DNA of 64,000 nucleotides from Sphingobacterium sp. UBA7855 (GTDB taxonomy: Bacteria > Bacteroidota > Bacteroidia > Sphingobacteriales > Sphingobacteriaceae): the NCBI GenBank assembly GCA_002500745.1, contig DLST01000002.1, positions 1 through 64,000 on the forward strand. Direction: 5' to 3'. The first letter of the stretch is position 1. Each line of letters begins with the position of its first letter. Below are positions 44,681-54,698 of the stretch, one piece after another. The notes beneath the pieces were generated by a model that was given only the letters and a program-made list of their open reading frames with translations, searched no databases and was not told the origin of the DNA. The position numbers and the translations under genes are program-made.

Positions 44681-45160
44681 AGGTTAAACAATATAAACCA
44701 AAATAGGGGATAGCGGCATCCGCATTATAGTTCGTGCCGAATCGGTATGCACTAGCAAGGCCCTTAGACTAGGTTTCCCGATCTGTATAAGACACACTAC
44801 ACCCTTTAATTTTGTGTAATTAATAAAATTGCTCTTACGAGACTTTAGACACCTTAAATGTAGCATTTTTATTTATAAACATCAAATTTAAAAACTATAA
44901 TTCTGTATTGTAAATCTATATTATAGATCGGTTTTTTTTATTCTTTCCGAGAGGAAACGCCATAACGACCCCTATTGATGACTTGTAACTAACTTTTTGG
45001 CGTTTTGCGGATTCGTTAATTTTTTATTTGTTATACATGTAGTTTTTAAAATAAACTGCAAATGACAACCCTTTTTTAATGCAAAAAATTTGCAAATGGG
45101 GAAGCTATGCTCTTTTCAAAATATGGAGTAGGGCTGAAGTCATCTTTATTGAACCTATAA
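44681..45160. other. intergenic region
   Basis: No convincing coding frame. Short G+C-rich self-complementary patches (GCGGCATCCGC near 44713, CCGAATCGG near 44737) suggest the structured region may extend to about 44800. The rest is AT-rich spacer before the gene at 45161. Confidence 0.3.
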
Positions 45161-45541
45161 ATGAACCAAAAATATTTAGATCTGCTACCATTTGAGCTAG
45201 CATTTTATGATATATATCTTGAAGGATATGATCCATTGAAAACAATCAGGGACTTTTGGGCCCATTATTCTATTGACGAATGCCATGAGCATATCAAAGA
45301 AGTGTATGAAAGTTTTGTTATGAACAGTGACTATATAGATGTAACCGATCAGAATAAGAAGTACGAATTTTTTATCGTTTTACTTCGCCTAATGATCGCT
45401 TATTTTATGGTACACTACCGAAAGATAAAAATTGATGATCTAAAGTTGTTATTTGCCGAGTCCTCAGATAAAATAGATACTGATTTTATAATCAGAAAAA
45501 GGATTCATGAATTTTTTGACCGCGTGAATAAGCAATTTTAA
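45161..45541 (+). CDS. hypothetical protein upstream of susC
   Basis: A 126-residue, helical, acidic protein with a hydrophobic stretch (FFIVLLRLMIAYFMVHY) that could be a core helix. No family is recognised. It lies 11 bases before the frame that becomes susC and probably shares its transcript. It occupies the place where a sigma factor or anti-sigma gene is often found beside SusC/SusD loci, but resembles neither. Confidence 0.5.
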   Translation: MNQKYLDLLPFELAFYDIYLEGYDPLKTIRDFWAHYSIDECHEHIKEVYESFVMNSDYIDVTDQNKKYEFFIVLLRLMIAYFMVHYRKIKIDDLKLLFAESSDKIDTDFIIRKRIHEFFDRVNKQF

Positions 45542-45732
45542 ACAATAAGCAGATGACAAACAGATCAAATCTGATGGCTGTCTTATTGGATAAGGTAGCC
45601 CACCAAGCATCCGTAAAAGATGCTGTAAAAAATAATTTAAAAAAAGTGCAGCACGCGTGGGATAAAAAGTACTCCCTCAGTTGTATAGTATATAGTCTTC
45701 GGCAGATGACGTCGGTATGTACTATTATACCT

Positions 45733-48700
45733 ATGCCTAAGACTTCAAAAGGAATGTTTCATATAAGGGCAATTCTAATCCTGTCCCTTATAGTTCATAT
45801 GTTTAGTTTATTAGCTCAAACGCCCCGCAAGGACAGCGGGGCGGACGGGTTGCTCTCCATCAGCGGAACCGTCGTATCGTCTATTGACGGTAAGCCGATC
45901 CAAGGTGTTTCCATCCGCGTCGAAGGCGAAAAGGGTAGAGGTTCTACTAAAGTTGATGGTTCCTTTTCACTACACGTCACCAATCCCAAAGGTACTCTTT
46001 CGTTTTCTCACATGGGATTCAGGCGCTTAGTGCTATCCTATGTCGCAGGGGTATCAATGGCTGTTCAATTAATACCATTGGAGAATCAATTGAACGAAGT
46101 GGAGGTGGTGAGTACCGGCTACCAAAAGATTCCAAAAGAACGAGCCACAGGAAGTTTTGTGCAGGTGGATAACGCGCTATTGAATAGGAGCGTAAGCACC
46201 AATATCATCGATCGGCTAGAAGGAGTGACGAGTGGCCTTGTATTTAATAAAAATCCTGAAAGCAGTTCCCCCATCACTATACGTGGTAACAGTACCATAT
46301 ATGGAAATCAGGTTCCACTAATTGTGCTAGATAATTTTCCGTACGAAGGTTCCTTGGAAAGTATCAATCCCAATGATATCGAATCGATTACAGTATTGAA
46401 AGATGCAGCGGCTGCATCAATATGGGGGGTAAGGGCAGGTAATGGTGTTATAGTGATCAATACCAAGAGAGGAGCAATTCAAAAAGCACAAGTAAGCTTT
46501 GTTTCGAACATAACATTAGGTCAAAAGCCGGATATTTTTTATCGCCCCCAACTCTCTTCATCTGCGTATATTGCATTGGAAACTGACCTGTTCAATAAAG
46601 GTTATTTTTGGAATGTAACGGATGGTTTTTCAGCCATTTCCCCAGTAGTATCGATGCTGCAGCAACGGAAAGACGGAACAATTTCTGCAGCTGACTCCGC
46701 CGCTTTCATCGATCGACTGAAGAATTACGACGGCCGGCACGATATCTACAATACCGTCTATCAGCCTGCTGTAAATCAACAGCATGCGGTATCAATACGG
46801 GGTGGCGGTGCCGCACACCGATATTTTTTATCGGGTGGCTATGATCGAAATCGGGGTACAATTATCAATCAGTTAGACCAACGCTATTCGCTTACAGCAA
46901 AAAATTCATTTAACATCTGGAAAGATCGATTGACCATTTCTTCGGATATTTTTTTTACTGAAAGTGATAGGAAGGGCGTAAGTTCCCCTTACTTGACACC
47001 GCGATATCCCTATGAGCGAATGTTTGACGAAATGGGCAGTGCATTGCCCACAGTGAAAGAGCTACGCGAAAGTTTTGTAGAAAGTATCGATACTGATCAA
47101 ATGTTAGCATGGTCATACTATCCTGCTCATGAGCTTAATGCAGACCGCTTCATCAATGAAACGGATTATAGATTAAATCATCGTATTGAAGGGAAGATTT
47201 TGTCGGGGCTTAATTTTTCAGCGGATTACCTGTTTCAAAAAGGAATACAAAATAATAAGCGGCATTATCTATCCAGTTCATATTATGTGCGTAATCTGAT
47301 CAATACGTTTACACAACGAGATGTAACGACAGGTCTGTTAACCCGACCCATTGCATTAGGTGATATTCTAGATCAGGACAATAGTCGCTATACCAATAAG
47401 GCCGGAAGAGCGCAGCTTAATTTGGACAAACAGTATGGCAAACATCAGATCCATGTGCTAACTGGATTTGAAATTAGGGATTATACAACGGAATCATCCA
47501 GCGATAGGCGCTACGGTTATGACCCTGAAACTGGCATATCAGCTAATAATTCGATCGATTTCTCGAAAGAATTTTCGCAGTATTATGGATATGGTAGTTC
47601 GCGTATCCCTGGTCGGGTTGCTAATAGAAAGGCAATAGATCGCAACCGCTCACTGTATTTTAATGGATCGTATACATTCAATAACCGCTACACCTTATCT
47701 GCGAGCGCCCGTAGGGATGAATCTAATTTATTTGGTGTAAAAGCAAATCAAAAAGGGGTGCCGCTTTGGTCTATTGGTGGCTTATGGCAACTAGCGAACG
47801 AAGACTTTTATGGTATCAAAGCTTTACCAGTGTTACGTCTAAGGGCTTCTTATGGGTATAATGGTAATCTGGACAAATCAATATCGGCTTATCTCACCAC
47901 ACTGGCAGGTACGGGTATCAATAGCTTCGGTAACTACTATTTAAAAATCTCCAATCCGCCAAATCCATCCCTACGCTGGGAAAAGGTCGGTGTATGGAAT
48001 TTTGGAATGGATTTCGAAACGGCCAAAAAGCGGCTGATGGGATCTGTAGAATATTATCGTAAAGCAAGCACCGACCTGATTGCAAACAGTCCGCTTGCTC
48101 CGCAGGCGGGTGTGCTTACCATAAAGGGCAACGCGGCTGATATGCTGACGACAGGTTGGGATATTACGCTCAATAGCCGCAATCTCCTTGGTGCATTAAA
48201 GTGGGAAACGACTGCAATGTTGAGTTTGGTGAGCGACAAGATTACAAATTATAAAGCCAAACAGAGTAATAACTTTGACGTGGTAACAGGCAACTATATA
48301 AACCCGCTGGAAGGATTTCCATTATATGCTTTATTTAGCTTTCCGTATGTGGGACTCGATAGTGAGGGAAACCCGATAGGGCGGTTAGACGGAATGGATA
48401 GCCAAAATTATAGCGCGATGATGAACAGTGCCAATAGTGCCAATTTAGTGTATTCAGGCTCGGCAACACCGACGTGCTTTGGTAGCTTATTGAATACCTT
48501 TCGATATCGTGATTTTGATCTCAGTTTTAATATCATTTTTAAAGCCGGCTATAAATACAGGCGGGGATCAGTCAACTACACAGAATTAATAACTAACTAC
48601 ATGCAGCCCGATTATGAATATCGTTGGCAGCATACTGGTGACGAAAACTGGACGAATGTACCGGCAATGGTATATCCCTTTGACAGTAATCGGGAGAGCT

Positions 48701-48933
48701 TCTACAAATATGGGGCAGCACTAATTGAAGATGCCAGTGCAGTTCGCCTAAAAGATATCCGGTTAGCTTTTCGCAAAGGTATCAATAGGATCGGTATACG
48801 AGAACTCCAGCTTTTTGTCTATGCTAATAACATAGGATTGATTTGGAAAGCCAATAAGAAGGGCCAAGATCCTGATTCACCTTTAATGCCTATGCCTCGT
48901 AACTATAGTGTTGGAATAAATGCAAACTTTTAA
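45733..48933 (+). CDS. SusC/RagA family TonB-linked outer membrane protein
   Basis: A 1066-residue outer-membrane transporter. It has a signal peptide (IRAILILSLIVHMFSLLAQ), a carboxypeptidase D-like regulatory domain (LLSISGTVVSSIDGKPIQGV) and a TonB plug containing PITIRGNSTIYGN and NDIESITVLKDAAAASIWG, followed by a long beta-barrel. With SusD it binds and imports a large substrate using TonB energy. The frame is open from 45553, but the 60 residues before M at 45733 are not signal-like, so the later start is preferred. The substrate is unknown: no glycoside hydrolase or peptidase is nearby. Confidence 0.93.
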   Translation: MPKTSKGMFHIRAILILSLIVHMFSLLAQTPRKDSGADGLLSISGTVVSSIDGKPIQGVSIRVEGEKGRGSTKVDGSFSLHVTNPKGTLSFSHMGFRRLVLSYVAGVSMAVQLIPLENQLNEVEVVSTGYQKIPKERATGSFVQVDNALLNRSVSTNIIDRLEGVTSGLVFNKNPESSSPITIRGNSTIYGNQVPLIVLDNFPYEGSLESINPNDIESITVLKDAAAASIWGVRAGNGVIVINTKRGAIQKAQVSFVSNITLGQKPDIFYRPQLSSSAYIALETDLFNKGYFWNVTDGFSAISPVVSMLQQRKDGTISAADSAAFIDRLKNYDGRHDIYNTVYQPAVNQQHAVSIRGGGAAHRYFLSGGYDRNRGTIINQLDQRYSLTAKNSFNIWKDRLTISSDIFFTESDRKGVSSPYLTPRYPYERMFDEMGSALPTVKELRESFVESIDTDQMLAWSYYPAHELNADRFINETDYRLNHRIEGKILSGLNFSADYLFQKGIQNNKRHYLSSSYYVRNLINTFTQRDVTTGLLTRPIALGDILDQDNSRYTNKAGRAQLNLDKQYGKHQIHVLTGFEIRDYTTESSSDRRYGYDPETGISANNSIDFSKEFSQYYGYGSSRIPGRVANRKAIDRNRSLYFNGSYTFNNRYTLSASARRDESNLFGVKANQKGVPLWSIGGLWQLANEDFYGIKALPVLRLRASYGYNGNLDKSISAYLTTLAGTGINSFGNYYLKISNPPNPSLRWEKVGVWNFGMDFETAKKRLMGSVEYYRKASTDLIANSPLAPQAGVLTIKGNAADMLTTGWDITLNSRNLLGALKWETTAMLSLVSDKITNYKAKQSNNFDVVTGNYINPLEGFPLYALFSFPYVGLDSEGNPIGRLDGMDSQNYSAMMNSANSANLVYSGSATPTCFGSLLNTFRYRDFDLSFNIIFKAGYKYRRGSVNYTELITNYMQPDYEYRWQHTGDENWTNVPAMVYPFDSNRESFYKYGAALIEDASAVRLKDIRLAFRKGINRIGIRELQLFVYANNIGLIWKANKKGQDPDSPLMPMPRNYSVGINANF

Positions 48934-48937
48934 TAAC

Positions 48938-50329
48938 ATGATGAATTTAAATAAATACATGACTTCAATAAAGGTTTTCTTATTGCTGTTCATTTTGTTG
49001 CATCTTACAGCATGTAAAGATAGTTTTCTTGATGTGAAGCCGTCTACAGACATTGTGTCTCCAAAGACATTGGATGATTTTCAACAAATGCTGGATTATC
49101 CCCGGGTAAATCAAACATCAGCACTCCCGTTGCTATCCTCGGACGAGTACAGTATACCAGAGGAAAAAGACTTTTTGACGCAGTCAAATTTGGAACGAAA
49201 TGTTTATGTCTGGTCTGACGATCGGTATGGTGGACAGACGAGTATAGAAGATTTTAATTACCCGTATGAGGGCATATTTTATGTAAACTCGGTTATCAGG
49301 GGAATGGAAGATCTTAAAGATGCTGCCGTAGATCGAAAAAAATATAATCATATTTTAGGGCATGCCTATTTTGCACGCGCTTTTGCATGTTTTGATCTGG
49401 TCAAAAACTTTGCCGCACCCTATGATGCAGTTTCAGCAGGACAGGAACTAGGAATAGCCTTAAAGCTTTCTCCTAATATTGATGAAGTAGTACAGCGTTC
49501 TTCTATCCAAGAAAATTATGATCAGATCTTGTCCGATTTGAAACGTGCTACTTCATTACTGGATGCAACCATTACAGTCAATAGAAACCGGGCGAACAGG
49601 CCTGCTGCTTATGCTCTGGCTGCCCGCATCTATCTAAGTATGCGCAATTATGAGTCGGCAGAGCGATATGCCGATAGCTGTCTTGCTATGTATGATAAGC
49701 TTATCGATTACAATAGCGTTAGCTTAACAGCAGCAACACCTTTTGCGATAGACAATGACGAGTCAATGCTGTATTCAACAGTGGGACGAAATTATTCATT
49801 GGTATTATATGCGAGTACACAAAACATGAGCATCGATAATGGCCTGTATAATTTATATGCTGATAATGATCTTCGCAAATCCATCTTCTTTTCAAAAAAT
49901 GCTGCAAACGGACTCATCAAGACAAAACGGGGATACAGCGGGTCTTCCCGGTTCCCTTATTCGGGATTGGCTACGGATGAAATATATCTGATCAAAGCAG
50001 AATGTGCAGCGAGAAAAAATGATCTTCAAAACTGTAAGGATTATTTATTCAAGCTGCTTTCCAAAAGATATAAAACCGGGACATTCACAATGGATAATTT
50101 TTCTACAAAGGCCGAAGCCCTAAATAAAGTATTGATAGAAAGAAGGAAAGAATTGGTATGGCGGGCAGGATTACGTTGGGACGATATAAGGCGGCTCAAT
50201 AAAGAGGGTGCCAACATCTCGCTTAGCAGGAAGCTTGGAAACGAAACGCATATACTCGAAGCAGGTTCGGCACGATTTGTATTCCCAATCCCGACCAATG
50301 AATCTATTTTTTATACACTTAATAAGTAA
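48938..50329 (+). CDS. RagB/SusD family nutrient-binding lipoprotein
   Basis: A surface lipoprotein of about 463 residues. The signal ends in a lipobox (LLHLTACKDSFLDVKPST), with the conserved FLDVKPS start of SusD proteins. TPR-like helices follow, and the C-terminal part has RRKELVWRAGLRWDDIRRLN, the usual SusD R(RxE)...G.R..D.RR pattern. It caps the SusC channel. It starts four bases after susC stops. The ATG at 48938 or 48941 is likelier than one within susC. Confidence 0.93.
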   Translation: MMNLNKYMTSIKVFLLLFILLHLTACKDSFLDVKPSTDIVSPKTLDDFQQMLDYPRVNQTSALPLLSSDEYSIPEEKDFLTQSNLERNVYVWSDDRYGGQTSIEDFNYPYEGIFYVNSVIRGMEDLKDAAVDRKKYNHILGHAYFARAFACFDLVKNFAAPYDAVSAGQELGIALKLSPNIDEVVQRSSIQENYDQILSDLKRATSLLDATITVNRNRANRPAAYALAARIYLSMRNYESAERYADSCLAMYDKLIDYNSVSLTAATPFAIDNDESMLYSTVGRNYSLVLYASTQNMSIDNGLYNLYADNDLRKSIFFSKNAANGLIKTKRGYSGSSRFPYSGLATDEIYLIKAECAARKNDLQNCKDYLFKLLSKRYKTGTFTMDNFSTKAEALNKVLIERRKELVWRAGLRWDDIRRLNKEGANISLSRKLGNETHILEAGSARFVFPIPTNESIFYTLNK

Positions 50330-50331
50330 TC

Positions 50332-51831
50332 ATGAGAAAAATCTTATTTAAAATAATTTCATGTTTTATAGCCTGTCTTTGGGCAATAGTCTCGGTAGGG
50401 CATGCGCAGTCCGATATAACCCTTGCGGGGCGATTTTTAAAAGAATTACCTAAGGGTACAAAGTTGCACCTGATTGTGCTCGATGAATATGCTTTGCCGA
50501 ATTGGTACGCATTTTCGACATCTTACAAAAGCGAAATCAGTACGGATGGCACCTTTCAACTTAGCTTTCAGCCTAAGAGTTCCAAACTTTTTGTCAGTTT
50601 TAAGCTTGAGGGCCCTCATCAGGAATATAATTACCTCAATAGCCTGGATAATAATTTTACACTTTATCTGATGCAGGCCGGAGATAGCTTGCAGATGGAT
50701 GTAGCGGATGATAATATTAATTTTTATGGACGAGGTGAGGATCGGATGAACTGCCAGCAGGCTATCTATGCTAATCAGATATTTCCGAGAAATTCGATTT
50801 TATCTTTGCTTCGTCAGAAAGAACGCGAAAATAGTAGTGATTACATAAAGTCTTTAATAGAGTTGATAGAAAGAAATCTACAAACAAAGCTAGCCATACT
50901 TGACCTTTACAAAAATGATTTGACCGATTCCGTATTCCAGATCATAAAATACAATACGATCGGAGGTGCCTATTCAACAATATGTTCACAATTGTGGTTG
51001 AACAAAGGAAAAGCAGGGTTTGACTTCCCGGTATTCAGGCAAGAATATCTAAATTGGCTATCTCACCTTTCAAAAGATGATAATGATCTGGCCGCATATG
51101 CGCCACTGTACATTAAATATCTTTTTGAACGGGAGCGAAGCCGAGCAGCTTATACCAAATATCCTGATAAAATTGCCCCTGATTTTGAATTCACGGATAT
51201 ACTGCAAGCGATTACTTCGCGTATTGCAAACAAACAACGCGAAGCATTGTTAACAGCAACCGCAATAAATCTCGCCGAGCAGAAAGCGGGAGTACAGGAC
51301 AGTGCGGCAAGCATTTATAAGATGTTAAAGGATCCCTCTATTAAGTATCTATTTGAAAGATGGCAGTTGAAAACAGGTAATAATGTGCCGGCATATGCCT
51401 TTAGCCTGCCGGATACTTCAGGTCAGATACATCGCCTGGAAGACTTTAAAGGGAAGATGATTCTTATTGATCTGTGGTTCAACGGGTGCTTCGGCTGTAA
51501 ATATATGAACAAAGAAATGCGCAAGATCATAGACCATTTTAAATCCAAAAAAACAAAGAATATTGTCTTTATTAGCCTCAGTGTTGATAAAACCCGAAAG
51601 GCTTGGATAAATGGATTGAAGACCAAAGAGTATAGCCAGCCAGAGCAGCTGAAACTTTCAACATATGGAACTTCATGGTATGAGAGTCCATTCTATAAAC
51701 ATTACAATTTTAAGGGAGCGCCGCAGCTATTACTTATTGATAAAAAAGGTAATGTTATTTCGTCGGGGCCTCCAGATCCGAGACTAGATGGTGGAAAAGC
51801 ATTAATTGAGTTAATGGAAAAGAATCTTTAA
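50332..51831 (+). CDS. TlpA-like thiol-disulfide reductase
   Basis: A 499-residue periplasmic protein with a signal peptide (ending SVGHAQS), a helical N-terminal domain and a C-terminal thioredoxin fold (from about residue 355). The active site is WFNGCFGCKYMNKEM with C386 and C389, an unusual CFGC instead of CxPC. TlpA-family proteins are frequent third genes in SusC/SusD operons of Sphingobacteriaceae; their part there is unclear. The gene starts two bases after susD stops. A terminator follows at 51836. Confidence 0.85.
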   Translation: MRKILFKIISCFIACLWAIVSVGHAQSDITLAGRFLKELPKGTKLHLIVLDEYALPNWYAFSTSYKSEISTDGTFQLSFQPKSSKLFVSFKLEGPHQEYNYLNSLDNNFTLYLMQAGDSLQMDVADDNINFYGRGEDRMNCQQAIYANQIFPRNSILSLLRQKERENSSDYIKSLIELIERNLQTKLAILDLYKNDLTDSVFQIIKYNTIGGAYSTICSQLWLNKGKAGFDFPVFRQEYLNWLSHLSKDDNDLAAYAPLYIKYLFERERSRAAYTKYPDKIAPDFEFTDILQAITSRIANKQREALLTATAINLAEQKAGVQDSAASIYKMLKDPSIKYLFERWQLKTGNNVPAYAFSLPDTSGQIHRLEDFKGKMILIDLWFNGCFGCKYMNKEMRKIIDHFKSKKTKNIVFISLSVDKTRKAWINGLKTKEYSQPEQLKLSTYGTSWYESPFYKHYNFKGAPQLLLIDKKGNVISSGPPDPRLDGGKALIELMEKNL

Positions 51832-51835
51832 TACG

Positions 51836-51863
51836 ACAGGCCGGCAAATGACTGCCGGCCTGT
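51836..51863. terminator. bidirectional terminator
   Basis: A perfect 11-bp G+C-rich stem (ACAGGCCGGCA / TGCCGGCCTGT) with a six-base loop, between the convergent TlpA gene and the gene ending at 51882. Confidence 0.85.
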
Positions 51864-51881
51864 TGCATTAGATGCAAAAGA

Positions 51882-52250
51882 CTATTGGTAAAAAGCCTTA
51901 TCTGAATCTGGGTGTGGTTGTACACCATTTGCCGAAGTAGCTTGACTGTAGTCTAACGTCGAAGGCAATGAAGCATTCTCAGATTGAATGACACAGTCAT
52001 TTGGACTCGGCTCTTGACAATTCTCAATAGGATTTGGCGCAGTTGTAATTTCTAGATATTTCCCAGTCGACTGGTCATTTACCCAGTAACGCATCGTAGC
52101 CTTCCCTGTAGCAATTGCTTCAAGTTTCTGCGCTTGTTGATTTTCTAACTTTGAAGCTTTTTGCGCTTGCGCATACTGAGCCATTCCGGCGCCAGCTGCT
52201 ATTGTTGCTACACCCAGTAGCAATTTCCCATAATTTTTAATTCTTTCCAT
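51882..52250 (-). CDS. DUF6520-like small secreted protein
   Basis: A 122-residue protein with an N-terminal export signal (MERIKNYGKLLLGVATIAAG, cleavage near AQA). The mature part has a Gln-rich helix, MRYWVNDQSTGKYLEITT and a cysteine pair (NCQEPSPNDC). Small proteins with this layout occur in Bacteroidota next to MauE/DoxX genes and are annotated as DUF6520; I assign that by general resemblance. It lies four bases after the MauE-like gene. Confidence 0.55.
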   Translation of the reverse strand: MERIKNYGKLLLGVATIAAGAGMAQYAQAQKASKLENQQAQKLEAIATGKATMRYWVNDQSTGKYLEITTAPNPIENCQEPSPNDCVIQSENASLPSTLDYSQATSANGVQPHPDSDKAFYQ

Positions 52251-52254
52251 GGGT

Positions 52255-52770
52255 TTAAATTTTAGAATGTTTAACTTTTGTTTTTACCAGGGCAAAGATT
52301 CCCGCTATCAACCAGATGATATTAAAGGCGATATGCGTTTTCCAGCCCATCGATTCGATTACACCACCACAGTGACAAAGCTTATGCTCCACAAATTTGA
52401 CCATCAAGCTGAGGTAAACAGTGAATAGGATCATCAATACAGTCGAAGCCCATAGGGCAGCCCGCTTAATCCAATAAACCGGGATAACCAATAGGATCGC
52501 AACCACAATCTCCAACGAGGGGATGCCATAGCCGATCAATTTCGCGTACTGACCTAGATAGGGGATCTTGCTATTACCCTTGATAAAGGCGGCCATGTTC
52601 ATAAACTTAGCCCATCCCGTGTACATGTAGATAAAGGCATAGCCATAAATGATCACTTCAGGTAAGTGACGATAGATCCAGCGTGCACCCGAGCGGATTG
52701 AACTACCGCGTTTAGGGGAGCTTGCCGGCCGATCCTGTTGATATTCGTATGTATTGAAGTGCTTCTCCAT
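52255..52770 (-). CDS. MauE/DoxX-like membrane protein
   Basis: A 171-residue membrane protein with about four helices (PEVIIYGYAFIYMYTGWAKF, IPSLEIVVAILLVIPVYWI and two more) and a CHCGG cysteine motif after the third helix. This resembles MauE/DoxX redox proteins, which exchange electrons with thioredoxin-like partners. It could work with the TlpA-like protein across the terminator and with the small Cys-containing exported protein downstream. Confidence 0.7.
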   Translation of the reverse strand: MEKHFNTYEYQQDRPASSPKRGSSIRSGARWIYRHLPEVIIYGYAFIYMYTGWAKFMNMAAFIKGNSKIPYLGQYAKLIGYGIPSLEIVVAILLVIPVYWIKRAALWASTVLMILFTVYLSLMVKFVEHKLCHCGGVIESMGWKTHIAFNIIWLIAGIFALVKTKVKHSKI

Positions 52771-53277
52771 AAGCGCTTATATCGTGATGATGTATCTTTT
52801 GTTTGTTGTTCTACGGAGCCACCTGCACCCAACAGACGGATTTCCTGGGTAGCCTTGCTGCTTAACGACATTGCCGGAATAGCGCAAATTTTCTTTTGTA
52901 CTGTCTCATAATCGTGTTTTTTATTGGGCATTTCGGATATCGCTTAGCGGTACCTTGACTTGCTTCAACCAAGCTTTAGGATGCTGACCTGCTTTATCCG
53001 ACCTGCTATTACAAAGTTGCACTACATTTTCTGGTAAATGTTGGGATTTTGACCACAAAGTTTTGGGTTTTCGATCGCAAATTATTGCGATCGAAAACCC
53101 AAAATATTGGTATAGCATGCCCAAGAAATTGGGTTTAACTTAAAGGTAGAATGGGATCTCTGCTAGCGTATTCCCAGCAGCAGCAATAAAAAAGAGTTGC
53201 GACCCCTAAAACATATCGCTATGAAAAAGGTTACCAAATGGTATAATGGGGTATCAATACAAAAGGTAACTTAAATT
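52771..53277. other. divergent intergenic region
   Basis: About 500 bp between the leftward MauE operon and the rightward gene at 53278. Short leftward frames exist (for example 52653-52931) but look non-coding. The main feature is the large palindrome at 53061-53104, listed separately. Confidence 0.4.
53061..53104. repeat. 44-bp near-perfect palindrome
   Basis: Two 20-bp arms match exactly as inverted repeats (TTTTGGGTTTTCGATCGCAA and its complement) around ATTA. The arms contain GCGATCG. It lies between divergent genes, where a terminator is not needed, so it may be an operator, a processing hairpin or a recombination relic. T-runs border it on both strands. Confidence 0.7.
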
Positions 53278-54636
53278 ATGTATGAACGCTTAAGGATTCT
53301 CGCTTCGCCACTTTTTATTCTTTTTCTGGTGCTGCTGCTCGTGAACGACTTCTATTTAAAAGGGGCATTTCACAATGTGCTGACAGGAAAGATCTCCGAT
53401 TTTAGTGGGCTTTTTATATTCCCTATTTTCTGGTCGACAATCTTTCCCAAACGGAAAGCATTGATTTTTATAGCCACAGCAGTACTATTTACCTTTTGGA
53501 AAAGCGAATATTCCACGGGGCTCATCCAATGGATGAATCCTTATTCTGCTGTAGGACGGACAGTCGATCTGTCCGATCTCATGGCATTGCCCATGATCGG
53601 TTTGGCCTGGTTGTATACAAAGAGCGAACCCCGGACTGCCATCCCGCCCGCGTTCATGCTGCGCCTAAGTACTTACCTGATCGGTATGCTGGCTATGTTC
53701 GCTTTTTGTGCCACCACACAGCCGCGATATATCCAAGCTTTTGAGCAACCGCAGTATATCTTACTAAAGCATCCGACAATCAAGAATTTTGAACCTTACT
53801 ATGGATTTCAATTCTATAAAAAAGATTCGCTGCTTGTTGTTAAAATAGATTATTTATATACCAACAGGCCTGCCCGGAGCGATGATTACAATAAAAATAA
53901 AAATATCCAACAGCTCGATCAGGACGTGTTAAGCATTATCGGGGACAGTGCAACGCGTATTCCTGTTGGAACAATCACCCAGCTCACCATCCAAACGGAG
54001 GAGGGGACGGATTCGTTGCGATTTAACGGCGGACGCCTCGATGGACCATTGATAAGAACAAAAGGTAATACGCGGGTCATAGAAGGATTTTATAAGATGG
54101 GACTGGAAGATGCTACCTGGACACTCCAAGATAGTAGCAGTAACGATAGGGTGGTACAGACATTTGTCAACGGCGAGAAAACGCAGGTAAAGCAGTATAG
54201 CGGGGATAAACTCAAGTCCTCTTCCAAGGTAAACACACGTGCCGATACTATTTTCAATACCTATGTGCAATTGGCGATGCTGACTTTAGCGGTAGCCGCG
54301 ATGTGCTTCCTATTGTACAGGAATAAGCGCACAGCAATACCTAAAAGCCTAAAGCTCAGTTTGCTCTGGAAACTGCTGATATGCTTTCTGTCCCCACTGG
54401 TGGTATGGCTATTTTACGTCGGCATCATGCTCTTGCTGATGAATTACGATGAGGATATTTTTGAAGCTATAGCAACAGCTATGTTTATTTTTATAGCGGT
54501 CTGCCCATTCATGTTTATCATTGTTTTTGCGATCAAACTGGCCAAGGAAATCGATGTGCTTTGGTACTGCCTCTTGTTTGCGCTTCTGCTCAGTATCTTT
54601 AAAACCTATACCATGCTCGAAGCGCTGTCGAGCTAA
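53278..54636 (+). CDS. hypothetical integral membrane protein
   Basis: A 452-residue protein. Four or five hydrophobic segments lie in the first 155 residues (ILASPLFILFLVLLLVNDFY onward), then a soluble beta-rich domain (about 160-320), then four more near the C-terminus (LKLSLLWKLLICFLSPLVVW, FEAIATAMFIFIAVCPFMFI). The middle domain is probably periplasmic. No family is recognised. It ends at a strong bidirectional terminator. Confidence 0.6.
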   Translation: MYERLRILASPLFILFLVLLLVNDFYLKGAFHNVLTGKISDFSGLFIFPIFWSTIFPKRKALIFIATAVLFTFWKSEYSTGLIQWMNPYSAVGRTVDLSDLMALPMIGLAWLYTKSEPRTAIPPAFMLRLSTYLIGMLAMFAFCATTQPRYIQAFEQPQYILLKHPTIKNFEPYYGFQFYKKDSLLVVKIDYLYTNRPARSDDYNKNKNIQQLDQDVLSIIGDSATRIPVGTITQLTIQTEEGTDSLRFNGGRLDGPLIRTKGNTRVIEGFYKMGLEDATWTLQDSSSNDRVVQTFVNGEKTQVKQYSGDKLKSSSKVNTRADTIFNTYVQLAMLTLAVAAMCFLLYRNKRTAIPKSLKLSLLWKLLICFLSPLVVWLFYVGIMLLLMNYDEDIFEAIATAMFIFIAVCPFMFIIVFAIKLAKEIDVLWYCLLFALLLSIFKTYTMLEALSS

Positions 54637-54654
54637 ACAGCGAGAAATAGCATC

Positions 54655-54688
54655 CAAGTTACCGTAATGGTTCGGTTACGGTAACTTG
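54655..54688. terminator. bidirectional terminator
   Basis: A perfect 13-bp stem (CAAGTTACCGTAA / TTACGGTAACTTG) with an eight-base loop, between two convergent genes. Confidence 0.85.
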
Positions 54689-54698
54689 GGTATAGCTA

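Noticed and set aside
44684..44866. A 60-codon minus-strand frame in the gene-free region
   Set aside because: Composition is not coding-like and it overlaps self-complementary DNA; more likely part of a structured or decayed region.
52653..52931. A 92-codon minus-strand frame in front of the MauE-like gene
   Set aside because: It overlaps the MauE-like start by 118 bp in another frame, and the sequence has no domain-like or signal features. Its first 45 codons could be a real peptide, but I cannot support it.
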